Part shown: in pieces, positions 15,407 through 23,881 of the stretch
Layout: every line of letters starts with the position of its first letter
Numbering within the stretch: position 1 is the first letter of the stretch
Source of the DNA: Bacteroidales bacterium
Lineage (GTDB): Bacteria > Bacteroidota > Bacteroidia > Bacteroidales > Muribaculaceae
Reading direction: 5' to 3'
DNA: 64,000 bases
Assembly (NCBI GenBank): GCA_015060975.1
Contig: SUXI01000001.1
Location: 1-64,000, forward strand
Notes under the pieces: model-generated
Databases searched by the model: none
The model's input: only the letters and a program-made list of their open reading frames with translations
Told to the model about the DNA's origin: nothing
Position numbers and translations under genes: made by a program

Positions 15407-16873
15407 ATGAAGTCTATTATAACAACCTTCAAGTCTATCAAGGGGAAAGATTGTTTGTTGTCTTCATCGTTGCACAAACAAATAAATGTAGCCAATGAGA
15501 ATTACTTTCCTCTTGGGAGTTTATTGTCACGAGAACTTAACAGGAATGATTTAGGTAAAGAAGTGGGCTCTATCAATTATGTTAGTGGTTCAAATTTCTT
15601 TTTCACAAAGACTAAGGCTCTTCAAGCGTTTAGTTTTTTACCTATATTAAATTCGGAAAGTACAGAATCAATAATGCCCCAAGCATTTGTTGACCATAAT
15701 CTAAAGGCTGGAGATATAATACTTTCTAAAGATAGCAATATTGGAGAAACTGTCATATTGGATAAGGACTATCCTAATTATATGCTTTCTGGAGCATTAT
15801 ACAAGTTGCCATTGAATGAATTTGACAAGTTCTATATTCTTGCGTTTATTAAACATCGCTATTTTAGAGAACAGTTAAATCGTTTAGTGCCGAAAGGTGC
15901 AACCTTAAGACATGCCGGAACAAAGTTCTTGGATTGCAACATACCTTTTCCTGTAAACAACAGGGATGCAATAATCAATCATGTATCAAACATAACTAGA
16001 AAGATAGTCGAGATTGAAATTGAAATAAAAAAACGGGATAGTGAGATAAATGATATAATAGAGACCGAACTTGTTAACAATCAGAAGTCTAACTCTGTTT
16101 ATAATTTCACTCACGCTACATATAGCCAACTCTTAATTGGGAAACGACTTGATACGGGAGTATATTCTAATACATTTCAACGAATAACCCATCTGTTAAC
16201 TAATTATAAATGTGGGGTTTTCTATGTTGATGCAAATAAACTTAGAAGTGGTAGTACGCCCAAAATAAGGGATATATCGAATTATAGTGAAGGCAGTTTG
16301 AGGTGGATTACCCCTACTAATTGTTCAGATTGGGGCTTTATTCAAACACATGAGAAAATCTCAACACCGACAAAGAACAATTTAAGCGAGGATGCAGTAT
16401 TGCTTATTAACAGAACTTCAAGAGGTGGTAAGGGTGAATATGTTGGTATAGGTACTTTTTATGATTATGATGCATACGGTGATGGACACCATAATCAAGG
16501 TATTTATCGTATCACAGGATATAGTAAAGAACTTCTTGTTTTCATTACAACATTTATGAACACAAAGATGATGAGAAAATATTGTTCTGCTCTTAGTGTA
16601 GGTTCTAAGATGAAAGAGATTAAGTCAGAACAGTTTCTATCAATACCTATTCCTGCGCTAGAATCCAAAGTTCTAAAGCGAGTATATAAACTTTTCTATA
16701 CAGAGATTTTTGATAAAAGCATAGACAATATATTGTCATTACAGCCTTGTAATGTCGGATTATTTCATTTAAGTATAGCAGAAAATATACTTGCACAGTA
16801 TCTAAACTCTGTTTTAGATATGATAATCGACAACATTGATTTTAATGTAGTAAACAACAAAATTATAAGATAG
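15407..16873 (+). CDS. DNA specificity subunit (HsdS/BcgIB-like) of the R-M system
   Basis: A 488-residue type I-style specificity protein with two target-recognition halves. Each half has a variable recognition region followed by a conserved helix: L-D-C-N-I-P-F-P-V near residue 180 leading to a charged coiled coil (I-V-E-I-E-I-E-I-K-K-R), and F-L-S-I-P-I-P-A-L near the end. The second half shows the W-I-T-P-T-N-C-S-D-W and L-L-I-N-R-T-S-R-G-G regions typical of such domains. The frame extends upstream to 15347 inside the methylase gene; the ATG at 15407, 1 nt after the methylase stop, is preferred and implies translational coupling. The recognition sequence is unknown. Confidence 0.88.
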   Translation: MKSIITTFKSIKGKDCLLSSSLHKQINVANENYFPLGSLLSRELNRNDLGKEVGSINYVSGSNFFFTKTKALQAFSFLPILNSESTESIMPQAFVDHNLKAGDIILSKDSNIGETVILDKDYPNYMLSGALYKLPLNEFDKFYILAFIKHRYFREQLNRLVPKGATLRHAGTKFLDCNIPFPVNNRDAIINHVSNITRKIVEIEIEIKKRDSEINDIIETELVNNQKSNSVYNFTHATYSQLLIGKRLDTGVYSNTFQRITHLLTNYKCGVFYVDANKLRSGSTPKIRDISNYSEGSLRWITPTNCSDWGFIQTHEKISTPTKNNLSEDAVLLINRTSRGGKGEYVGIGTFYDYDAYGDGHHNQGIYRITGYSKELLVFITTFMNTKMMRKYCSALSVGSKMKEIKSEQFLSIPIPALESKVLKRVYKLFYTEIFDKSIDNILSLQPCNVGLFHLSIAENILAQYLNSVLDMIIDNIDFNVVNNKIIR

Positions 16874-16876
16874 GTA

Positions 16877-16910
16877 ATAACGGCGACCGCATTAAAATGG
16901 TCGCCGTTAT
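16877..16910. terminator. terminator after the R-M operon
   Basis: A perfect 12-bp stem (16877-16888 with 16899-16910, ATAACGGCGACC) and a 10-nt loop directly follow the specificity gene. The T/A-rich flanks allow use on both strands, so it may also end the pseudogene to the right. Confidence 0.8.
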
Positions 16911-16913
16911 TGT

Positions 16914-17254
16914 TTATATTTTCAACCCTCGATTTTGTCTTCTGCTTGTAGGTAATCCCAATGCTTCCATAAACTCATCTTTCTTGCGTCTGAACCAAGA
17001 GTGATGCGAAACGTCATCGATTCTAAGGTCAAATCTTCCCTCCTTGTCCTCTTTGAGGGAGCAGACCGCACCATCGGCTGGAAACGATTAGTTAAACATC
17101 GTTGAATAGAGTTTACTTTAACGGGTATTTCCTTAAAAGTGCATAATGCTTTGATAAGGTTGTCGTTGAATCCCATTTTCTCACTGAGGTATTTAATCAT
17201 CGACATTGAACTTTCGGCTCTTTCCCATTTTTCCGGGTTTTCTTTGTAATGCAT
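16914..17254 (-). pseudogene. frameshifted hypothetical gene
   Basis: On the minus strand a frame begins M-H-Y-K-E-N-P-E-K-W-E-R-A-E-S-S and looks protein-like to about 17090 (...V-N-S-I-Q-R-C-L-T-N-R-F). From there the plausible protein continues in another frame (P-A-D-G-A-V-C-S-L-K-E-D-K-E-G-R-F-D-L-R-I-D-D, then W-F-R-R-K-K-D-E-F-M-E-A-L-G) to a stop at 16914. Without a frameshift the first frame ends at 16922 with a poor-looking tail. A single indel near 17085-17095 therefore appears to have broken a gene of about 113 residues. The family is not recognised. It borders the R-M island and may have arrived with it. Confidence 0.6.
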
Positions 17255-17293
17255 TTATTATCAGTGAAAGATGCACTATTATTCCGATTTCGG

Positions 17294-17324
17294 TTGATTA
17301 TTCCAGCGTTTTAATGTAACTTTG
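17294..17324 (+). promoter_or_regulatory. argS promoter
   Basis: TTG (17294-17296), 20 nt, then TAACTTTG (17317-17324): a full match to the Bacteroidetes consensus, 28 nt before the argS start codon. Confidence 0.75.
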
Positions 17325-17352
17325 TGGCATTAATAACTAATTTAGGATAATT

Positions 17353-19143
17353 ATGTCGATTGATAATATTATATCGCAAGCCGTAGCTAAAGCCGTAAAG
17401 GAACTTTACAATGTAGATGTAGAGGCTTCATCTATTGTACCCCAAACCACAAAGAAAGAGTTTGAAGGCAATCTCACTATCGTAGTCTTTCCATGGGTGA
17501 AGGCCGCTCGCAAAGCCCCCGAAGCGGTTGGTACAGAGATTGGTGAATGGTTGGTAAAAAACGAGTCGGCTGTAAATCGTTTTAATGTGATTAAAGGCTT
17601 CCTCAACATCGTTATCGAACCTACTTTCTGGAACTCGGTTATCGCCGGCATCGTGGCTACTGAAAATTATGGTATCACACCTGTGACCGACGAGAGTCAA
17701 TTGGTGATGGTGGAATATTCTTCACCAAATACCAACAAACCTCTTCACCTCGGGCACGTGCGTAACAACCTACTCGGTTTCAGTCTCGCTGAAATACTCA
17801 AAGCATGTGGCAACAAAGTTGTGAAAACAAACATCGTAAACGACCGCGGTATCCACATCTGTAAATCAATGCTCGCTTGGCAAAAGTGGGGCGAAGGTCT
17901 CACTCCCGAAAAAGCCGGCAAGAAGGGCGACCACCTCATCGGTGATTTCTATGTATTGTTTGACAAACATTACAAAGCCGAAGTGAAAGAGTTGATGGAA
18001 TCACAAAACCTTTCACAAGAAGATGCCGAAAAAGCATCGCCATTGATGCAAGAGGCTCGCGAAATGCTTCGTCGCTGGGAACAAAAAGACCCCGAAATTC
18101 GTTCATTGTGGGAAATGATGAACTCATGGGTGTATGCCGGTTTTGACGAAACCTACAAGCGTATGGGCGTTGACTTCGACAAAATTTATTACGAAAGCGA
18201 CACTTACCTCGAAGGTAAAGACAAAGTGCTTGAAGGTCTTGAAAAAGGCATTATGTACCGCAAAGAGGACAACTCGGTGTGGGCCGACTTGACCAACGAT
18301 GGTCTCGACCACAAACTACTCCTTCGTAGCGATGGCACTTCGGTATATATGACTCAAGATATCGGTACTGCAAAACTCCGTTACCAAGATTATCCTATCG
18401 ATAAGATGATTTACGTAGTGGGTAATGAACAAAACTACCACTTCCAAGTACTGTCATTGCTTCTCGACAAACTCGGATTTAAATGGGGTAAAGACCTCGT
18501 TCACTTCTCTTATGGAATGGTTGAACTTCCCGAAGGTAAGATGAAAAGCCGTGAGGGAACAGTTGTTGATGCCGACGATCTTATGGACGAAATGGTCAAC
18601 ACCGCTCGCGAAGTATCACGCGAACTCGGAAAACTCGATGACTGCACTGCCGAAGAAGCCGAAGCAATCACCGAAATGGTAGGTCTTGGCGCGTTGAAAT
18701 ACTTCCTCTTGAAGGTTGACCCTCGCAAGAATATGACATTCAACCCTAAAGAGTCAATCGACTTCAATGGCAACACCGGACCATTTATCCAATACACTCA
18801 TGCACGTATTCGCTCGGTGATGCGTAAGGCTGCCGATGCAGGCTTCGTGATTGGTGATTACTCGGCTGTTGAGCCTAACGAAAAGGAAATCGCGCTTATC
18901 CAACGTCTCGCTGATTTCCCTGCTGTGGTTAATGAAGCCGGTCGCAACTATAGCCCTGCTCTTATTGCCAACTATGTGTATGAACTTGTGAAAGAATATA
19001 ACCAATTCTACCACGACTACTCAATCCTACGCGAAGAAAACGAGGCTGTGCGCTCATTGCGTCTCACACTCTCTGATTGCACATCAAAAGTAATCAAAAC
19101 AGGTATGAGCCTACTTGGCATCAACGTGCCAGAACGCATGTAA
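17353..19143 (+). CDS. argS: arginyl-tRNA synthetase
   Basis: This class I synthetase charges tRNA(Arg) with arginine. It has the ArgRS N-terminal add-1 domain (residues 1-90), the catalytic signature S-S-P-N-T-N-K-P-L-H-L-G-H-V-R-N-N around 120-136 with HLGH as the HIGH motif, the G-K-M-K-S-R-E-G loop near 394 as the KMSKS equivalent, and the C-terminal anticodon-binding DALR domain. Length 596 aa is normal. It is transcribed alone from a consensus promoter and ends in a strong terminator. Confidence 0.98.
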   Translation: MSIDNIISQAVAKAVKELYNVDVEASSIVPQTTKKEFEGNLTIVVFPWVKAARKAPEAVGTEIGEWLVKNESAVNRFNVIKGFLNIVIEPTFWNSVIAGIVATENYGITPVTDESQLVMVEYSSPNTNKPLHLGHVRNNLLGFSLAEILKACGNKVVKTNIVNDRGIHICKSMLAWQKWGEGLTPEKAGKKGDHLIGDFYVLFDKHYKAEVKELMESQNLSQEDAEKASPLMQEAREMLRRWEQKDPEIRSLWEMMNSWVYAGFDETYKRMGVDFDKIYYESDTYLEGKDKVLEGLEKGIMYRKEDNSVWADLTNDGLDHKLLLRSDGTSVYMTQDIGTAKLRYQDYPIDKMIYVVGNEQNYHFQVLSLLLDKLGFKWGKDLVHFSYGMVELPEGKMKSREGTVVDADDLMDEMVNTAREVSRELGKLDDCTAEEAEAITEMVGLGALKYFLLKVDPRKNMTFNPKESIDFNGNTGPFIQYTHARIRSVMRKAADAGFVIGDYSAVEPNEKEIALIQRLADFPAVVNEAGRNYSPALIANYVYELVKEYNQFYHDYSILREENEAVRSLRLTLSDCTSKVIKTGMSLLGINVPERM

Positions 19144-19170
19144 TAAGTATTTGATAATTATCTAAAACTT

Positions 19171-19200
19171 AACCCGGCTTGATTTTTTTGCCGGGTTTTT
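19171..19200 (+). terminator. argS terminator, abutting the MATE start codon
   Basis: AACCCGGC (19171-19178) pairs with GCCGGGTT (19190-19197), and a run of T ends at 19200. The next gene's first possible ATG is at 19202, so its translation start lies directly on the terminator tail. Confidence 0.9.
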
Positions 19201-19201
19201 A

Positions 19202-20545
19202 ATGAATATGAGTGAAACGTGGAATAAATATAAAGAAAACTATTCGGCGATTATCCGCCTTGGCATACCCATATTAATAGGGCAATTGGGCACTATCATC
19301 GTTGGTTTTGCCGACACTATTATGGTGGGACGTTATTCCACAGAAGCTCTCGCTTCGGCGTCATTCGTCAATAACCTGTTTTATACTGCAAATTTTGCCT
19401 GCATGGGCTTTACATACGGATTGACCCCTTTAATTGGTGCAATGTTCTCACAAGGGCGCAAGAACGCCATAGGGGAGATTCTTCGCAATGGAGTGGTGCT
19501 AAACATCTTTTTCTCGTTGCTCATTACCAGTGTGATGTTCCTTTTCTACATCAATATTGATAAAATGGGGCAACCTCAAGAGCTGCTTCCACTCATTCGC
19601 CCATATTTTCTTTTATTCCTCGCCGGATTGATACCGACAGCCATATTCAACGCTTTTGCTCAATGGTCCTATGCCATAGGCAACTCTCAAATGCCCATGT
19701 GGATTATAATCATTTCCAACATCGCCAATATCTTAGGGAATTGGTTATTGATATACGGAAATCTTGGTTGTCCCGAAATGGGATTAAATGGAGCCGGGAT
19801 AAGCACTCTCATTGCACGTATTATATGTCCTATCGCAATCATTGCAATATTTTTCACACTAAATGAATATTACGAATATCAACAAGGCTTCGTCAATAGC
19901 AAAATCAGTTATAGCCAACTTAAACGCATAACTATCACTTCATTCCCCATCTCTTTGCAAATGTCGCTCGAATCGGGTTCTTTCACCTTCGCCGCCGTAG
20001 TTGCAGGGTGGCTCGGAGCAATAGAATTAGCAGCCTATCAAATCATTGTTATTGTGGGCACACTCGGCTTTTGCATCTATTATAGCATGGGGTCGAGCGT
20101 GTCGGTTTTGGTAGCCAACGCAGCCGGTCGCAATGACAAAAAAGGTATGCGACAAGTGGCATTTGCCGGCTATCATATTATGCTTACTCTCGCCTCTATT
20201 TCATCATTTATCTTCATATTCTTCGGTCGCGACTTAATGACGATATTTACCGACGATGCCGTGGTAATTACTACTGCTTCTACATTGATTTTCCCACTTG
20301 TGCTATATCAATTGGGCGATGCCACTCAAATTAACTTTTCTAACGCTCTTCGTGGTACATCAAACGTGATGCCTATGCTATGGATAGCCCTTGTGTGCTA
20401 TGTGATAGTGGGCGTACCAGCCACCTATATCCTTGCTATTCCCGCATCATTAGGCATCTTCGGCATCATTTTAAGTTTCTCAATTCCCCTCTTCCTCGCC
20501 GGAGTGCTATTCCTATACTTCTTTATGAAAACTACAAGAAAATAG
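19202..20545 (+). CDS. MATE family multidrug/polysaccharide exporter
   Basis: A 447-residue integral membrane protein with 12 predicted helices and the two-fold repeat of the MATE/NorM family (L-G-I-P-I-L-I-G-Q-L-G at the start; I-T-S-F-P-I-S-L-Q-M-S-L-E in the second half). Such proteins export cationic compounds with Na+ or H+ antiport. Two ATGs are possible (19202 and 19208); neither has room for a ribosome-binding site because the argS terminator ends at 19200. It may be expressed by read-through or from a promoter I cannot see. It is convergent with the operon on the other strand, with only 2 nt between the two stop codons. Confidence 0.93.
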   Translation: MNMSETWNKYKENYSAIIRLGIPILIGQLGTIIVGFADTIMVGRYSTEALASASFVNNLFYTANFACMGFTYGLTPLIGAMFSQGRKNAIGEILRNGVVLNIFFSLLITSVMFLFYINIDKMGQPQELLPLIRPYFLLFLAGLIPTAIFNAFAQWSYAIGNSQMPMWIIIISNIANILGNWLLIYGNLGCPEMGLNGAGISTLIARIICPIAIIAIFFTLNEYYEYQQGFVNSKISYSQLKRITITSFPISLQMSLESGSFTFAAVVAGWLGAIELAAYQIIVIVGTLGFCIYYSMGSSVSVLVANAAGRNDKKGMRQVAFAGYHIMLTLASISSFIFIFFGRDLMTIFTDDAVVITTASTLIFPLVLYQLGDATQINFSNALRGTSNVMPMLWIALVCYVIVGVPATYILAIPASLGIFGIILSFSIPLFLAGVLFLYFFMKTTRK

Positions 20546-20547
20546 AA

Positions 20548-20823
20548 TTAATAAACCTCGGGCAAAACCCACATTGCGATATGAGTTAACACCATCAACA
20601 CGATTAATATTGCTGTGATTTCGGGACGCGAACGATAACTCATCCATGCCATATTTGCCGATGCCACTACATAAAAAGGATAAATTACCAGGAATATTTT
20701 TATACCCTCAATCGCCACACCACTACACCAATCTATAATTATAGGCAACAGCGCTATCGGCAATGAAGATATTATTATTACCGCTTTAACCCATAGTGGA
20801 AATTGTTGTTTTTTGTTTTTCAT
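20548..20823 (-). CDS. small membrane protein of unknown function
   Basis: A 91-residue protein with about three hydrophobic segments (A-V-I-I-I-S-S-L-P-I-A-L-L-P-I-I-I, F-L-V-I-Y-P-F-Y-V-V-A, A-I-L-I-V-L-M-V-L) and a basic N-terminus. It follows the epimerase gene by 6 nt, so it is the last gene of that operon. No family is recognised. Confidence 0.65.
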   Translation of the reverse strand: MKNKKQQFPLWVKAVIIISSLPIALLPIIIDWCSGVAIEGIKIFLVIYPFYVVASANMAWMSYRSRPEITAILIVLMVLTHIAMWVLPEVY

Positions 20824-20829
20824 TTATAT

Positions 20830-21843
20830 CTATTTGCGATCCTTCTCTTTCTGATATGCATCAACCGTTACTTTTATTCCCTCTTTAAGTGAATATATCG
20901 GATTAAAGTTAAAGTCGGTTTTCGCATCGCTCACATCACACGACCAATTGCGTTGACGCATTATCTTGAATTTATCACGATTTAATGTGCTTGCTTTTAA
21001 CTGTATTGCCGCCCACTTCTCGGCAATATACGATGCCACATACACAATCCACAAAGGTAACTTTATGGGGATTACCCATTTTACACCCAATTCTTGTGCA
21101 ACTATCTCACGAAACTGCTTTTGAGTATAAGAAGCATCCTCCGAAATAATATATTTTTTCTTTACAACCCCGGCATCGTATGCATCAAACATGGCATTCA
21201 CCAAATCCTCAACATAGATAAAGGTGAGCAATTGTTTGCGGTACCCCACACCAAAGTCCCAATGATTATCAATACTTTTTATCATCATTAAATAGTCTTT
21301 CTCATGCGGTCCATAAACTCCGGTTGGACGAAAAACAATATATGGGAAATTATCCAAAGTCTCAAGATATGTCTCAGCCTTAATTTTCGACAAACCATAG
21401 CGAGTATTAGGGTTGGGCATAGTTGTTGACGATATTGGAGTATAGTTTTTTTCATCACCCATTCCCAACGCACTCAAACTACTCATAAACAGGAATCGAT
21501 GCGGAACTTTGTCGGTTTTGCGCAAAGCCTCAACAAAATTGCGCAAATACAAAAAGTTTATGCGATTAAAATCCATGAAGTTTGCACATTTAGTCGCACC
21601 AAGATTATAAATTATATAATCCCATTTTTCACCTTGTGGCAATGCATCATTCAACGACTCCATAACAGATTCCCCATTGTCATAATCAAGAGTGACAAAA
21701 TGCAATCGGTTATCGGTAAGATAACGACGTGATGTAGATTCTCTCACAGCAACAAATGTATCAAATCCTCGACGCAATCCCTCAGCGGCAATAAATCCGC
21801 CAATGAATCCACCTGCGCCCACTACCAATAATTTTTTATTCAT
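20830..21843 (-). CDS. NAD-dependent epimerase/dehydratase (extended SDR)
   Basis: A 337-residue extended short-chain dehydrogenase. The NAD(P) motif G-A-G-G-F-I-G sits at residues 9-15. The catalytic Y-x-x-x-K is seen in R-Y-G-L-S-K-I-K (Tyr near 149), after a S-S-L-S-A-L-G segment that supplies the active-site serine. Such enzymes convert nucleotide sugars or reduce related substrates. The start overlaps the upstream glycosyltransferase by 8 nt, which suggests a joint role in glycan or glycolipid synthesis. Substrate unknown. Confidence 0.88.
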   Translation of the reverse strand: MNKKLLVVGAGGFIGGFIAAEGLRRGFDTFVAVRESTSRRYLTDNRLHFVTLDYDNGESVMESLNDALPQGEKWDYIIYNLGATKCANFMDFNRINFLYLRNFVEALRKTDKVPHRFLFMSSLSALGMGDEKNYTPISSTTMPNPNTRYGLSKIKAETYLETLDNFPYIVFRPTGVYGPHEKDYLMMIKSIDNHWDFGVGYRKQLLTFIYVEDLVNAMFDAYDAGVVKKKYIISEDASYTQKQFREIVAQELGVKWVIPIKLPLWIVYVASYIAEKWAAIQLKASTLNRDKFKIMRQRNWSCDVSDAKTDFNFNPIYSLKEGIKVTVDAYQKEKDRK

Positions 21844-23002
21844 TATAATCCAATATAGAATTTACTATGGCTTTTTTATATGATGATATTATACCCTTTG
21901 CAAAATTTTCGAGGCTGAAACGTTTGATGTGCCGCTGTCCCAATTCCACCATTTTATCACGATTAAAACGACTATCCAACAATTTCCCGGCAAGCTCAAT
22001 AAACTGGTCAACATTATCGGGATCGACATATTCAGCCCCCCTGCCTCCGGCTTCCTCTAAACAAGAACCGGTTGCGGCAATAACAGGCGTGCCGGTCGAT
22101 AGCGATTCAATTACAGGAATTCCAAATCCCTCAAATCGCGATGTATAACTCGACAATTCGGCCATTGCATAAAGTGCCGGGAGATGAGCAAACGGAACAC
22201 CTTCAAGCCACATCACCCTTGATGACAATCCTCTTTGCGATAATAAATAATTGTCAATTTCGGTTGCATAGGAGGTGCGACGACCAACAATAACAAGTTT
22301 CACATCATCGGGCAACCCTCGCAAAGCCTTGACAGCCAACAACTGATTTTTTCGTGACTCAACAGTTCCCACCGATATTATAAATCGCCCGGGAAGATTA
22401 TAAATCTCCCTAACTTGTTGCTTTAAATCTTGTGATACCGGCGCCGAAAATAATGGGTCACAACCTTGATATACCACATCGATTTTTCTTTCATCTATGC
22501 CATAAATTTCAATCAAGTCTTTACGAGTACATTCACTTATAGCAATTACCCGAGTCGCATTCTCAGCGGCTTTGCGAAATTTATAATCATATATAGCTCT
22601 ATCAATAGGCTTATAATATTGAGGGAAATGACGAAATATCAAATCATGTATAGTTACCACAGTGGGAATTCCATAGTTATTGATTGTTAACGGCAACTCA
22701 TTGCTTAACCCATGAAATATGTCAATATTATCACGACCTAATTGTCGAGAAATTGAAGAAACACGCCATAGTGATGACAAATTACGGTCAAACGAAGTAT
22801 CGGGCAATACTAATGACACATTTTCTCGCTCAAGCAATGGCGACAAACGGTTGTTTTGTTTATTTTTGGGAGAATACAATCTATATTGATTCTCGGGAAA
22901 ATATAATGACAACACATCTATAACCAATCGGCTATAATTCCCTAAACCGGTATTGTTACATACTGCCCGCTTTGCGTCAAATCCAATGTTTAATCCTTTC
23001 AT
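21836..23002 (-). CDS. glycosyltransferase family 4
   Basis: A GT-B fold glycosyltransferase (388 aa) with the group 1 C-terminal domain: V-G-T-V-E-S-R-K-N-Q near residue 204, and the donor-binding E-G-F-G-I-P-V-I-E-S-L-S-T-G-T-P-V motif near 294-310 with E-x7-E. The N-terminal part has I-G-F-D-A-K-R-A-V, common in mannosyltransferases. The frame reaches 23020, but the ATG at 23002 fits the family N-terminus better. First gene of a three-gene minus-strand operon with the epimerase and a small membrane protein. Confidence 0.92.
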   Translation of the reverse strand: MKGLNIGFDAKRAVCNNTGLGNYSRLVIDVLSLYFPENQYRLYSPKNKQNNRLSPLLERENVSLVLPDTSFDRNLSSLWRVSSISRQLGRDNIDIFHGLSNELPLTINNYGIPTVVTIHDLIFRHFPQYYKPIDRAIYDYKFRKAAENATRVIAISECTRKDLIEIYGIDERKIDVVYQGCDPLFSAPVSQDLKQQVREIYNLPGRFIISVGTVESRKNQLLAVKALRGLPDDVKLVIVGRRTSYATEIDNYLLSQRGLSSRVMWLEGVPFAHLPALYAMAELSSYTSRFEGFGIPVIESLSTGTPVIAATGSCLEEAGGRGAEYVDPDNVDQFIELAGKLLDSRFNRDKMVELGQRHIKRFSLENFAKGIISSYKKAIVNSILDYNE

Positions 23003-23065
23003 ACCCCCAAATTTACACATTATTTACCAACCAATATTAAACATTCCTCAAAAAATTGACAAAAA

Positions 23066-23092
23066 AGAGCATCGCCTCAAAGTGGCGATGCT
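23066..23092 (-). terminator. terminator after the beta-barrel gene
   Basis: AGCATCGCC (23068-23076) pairs with GGCGATGCT (23084-23092) around a 7-nt loop. On the minus strand a run of T follows. It lies 26 nt past the end of the gene at 23118-23657. Confidence 0.8.
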
Positions 23093-23117
23093 ACTTTCTA
23101 TATCACTTTTATGTTTC

Positions 23118-23657
23118 TTAGAAACTCCAATACATCCCAAATGTCAATGCGCTGTTGTTGATATTAAAACCAAATGAGCTATAAGCATCTTCAACTTTTT
23201 GATAACCAAGGAATCCGAGTTTTGTCACCAATCCAATATTGTCAGAAATAGTTAATTTTAAACCCGGACGTACCCCAATATACCATTGGGTTTGAGATTC
23301 ATCCAAAAAATCACCATCATTTGAAATCTCTGTTGAACCAAACCCTACACCTCCATCAATAAAGAATGAAGCGATGCCTCTCTTTGCAAATGTGTAACGA
23401 GCGTATGGCTCTACCGAAATTGAATTAGCCGATTCCCCATCTTGTGATGCATAACTTTCATTAATTGCAATTGCAATATCCCAATTATCATTCAATGTAT
23501 AACCAACCTCGGGCGAAATGGTAAATGTTGTAATCGATTTAGAGCCTTCATAATCAGGATCTATAATTTGAAGTCCTAATGAACCTCCAACCCAAACTTG
23601 TGCACTTGCTGCAAATGACATTAACGCTACGGCAGCCGATAAAATAACTTTTTTCAT
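23118..23657 (-). CDS. outer-membrane beta-barrel protein
   Basis: A 179-residue protein with a signal peptide (M-K-K-V-I-L-S-A-A-V-A-L-M-S-F-A-A-S-A-Q) followed by alternating hydrophobic/polar strands, regularly spaced aromatic residues and a terminal F (T-F-G-M-Y-W-S-F), typical of an eight-stranded OmpX/OmpW-like barrel recognised by the BAM complex. The function is not determined; most such Bacteroidales proteins are structural porin-like or adhesion proteins. It is monocistronic with its own terminator. Confidence 0.85.
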   Translation of the reverse strand: MKKVILSAAVALMSFAASAQVWVGGSLGLQIIDPDYEGSKSITTFTISPEVGYTLNDNWDIAIAINESYASQDGESANSISVEPYARYTFAKRGIASFFIDGGVGFGSTEISNDGDFLDESQTQWYIGVRPGLKLTISDNIGLVTKLGFLGYQKVEDAYSSFGFNINNSALTFGMYWSF

Positions 23658-23816
23658 AATTATAAAGATTTAAGTTACATAGGGTTCTATATTTTTAACA
23701 TCAACCGAGCAGAACCCATTAACCCGATTTTTTTGTTATTTCTCATTAATGATACAAATATATTTTTTACACCTATAATCAATATATTATTTATCTCCTA
23801 TAATTATATAACAATA

Positions 23817-23848
23817 TTGCTCTAATTTTGTTTTTTTTATTACATTTG
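23817..23848 (+). promoter_or_regulatory. promoter of the 23882 lipoprotein gene
   Basis: TTG (23817-23819), 21 nt, then TACATTTG (23841-23848). The predicted start falls near 23854, exactly where the AAATACTAAC motif (23854-23863) shared with two other secreted-protein genes begins. Confidence 0.65.
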
Positions 23849-23881
23849 TAAAAAAATACTAACCTATATATTATTTTAATA

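Noticed and set aside
12583-17254. R-M region as a prophage or complete transposon
   Set aside because: No integrase, transposase, terminal inverted repeats or target duplication can be seen.
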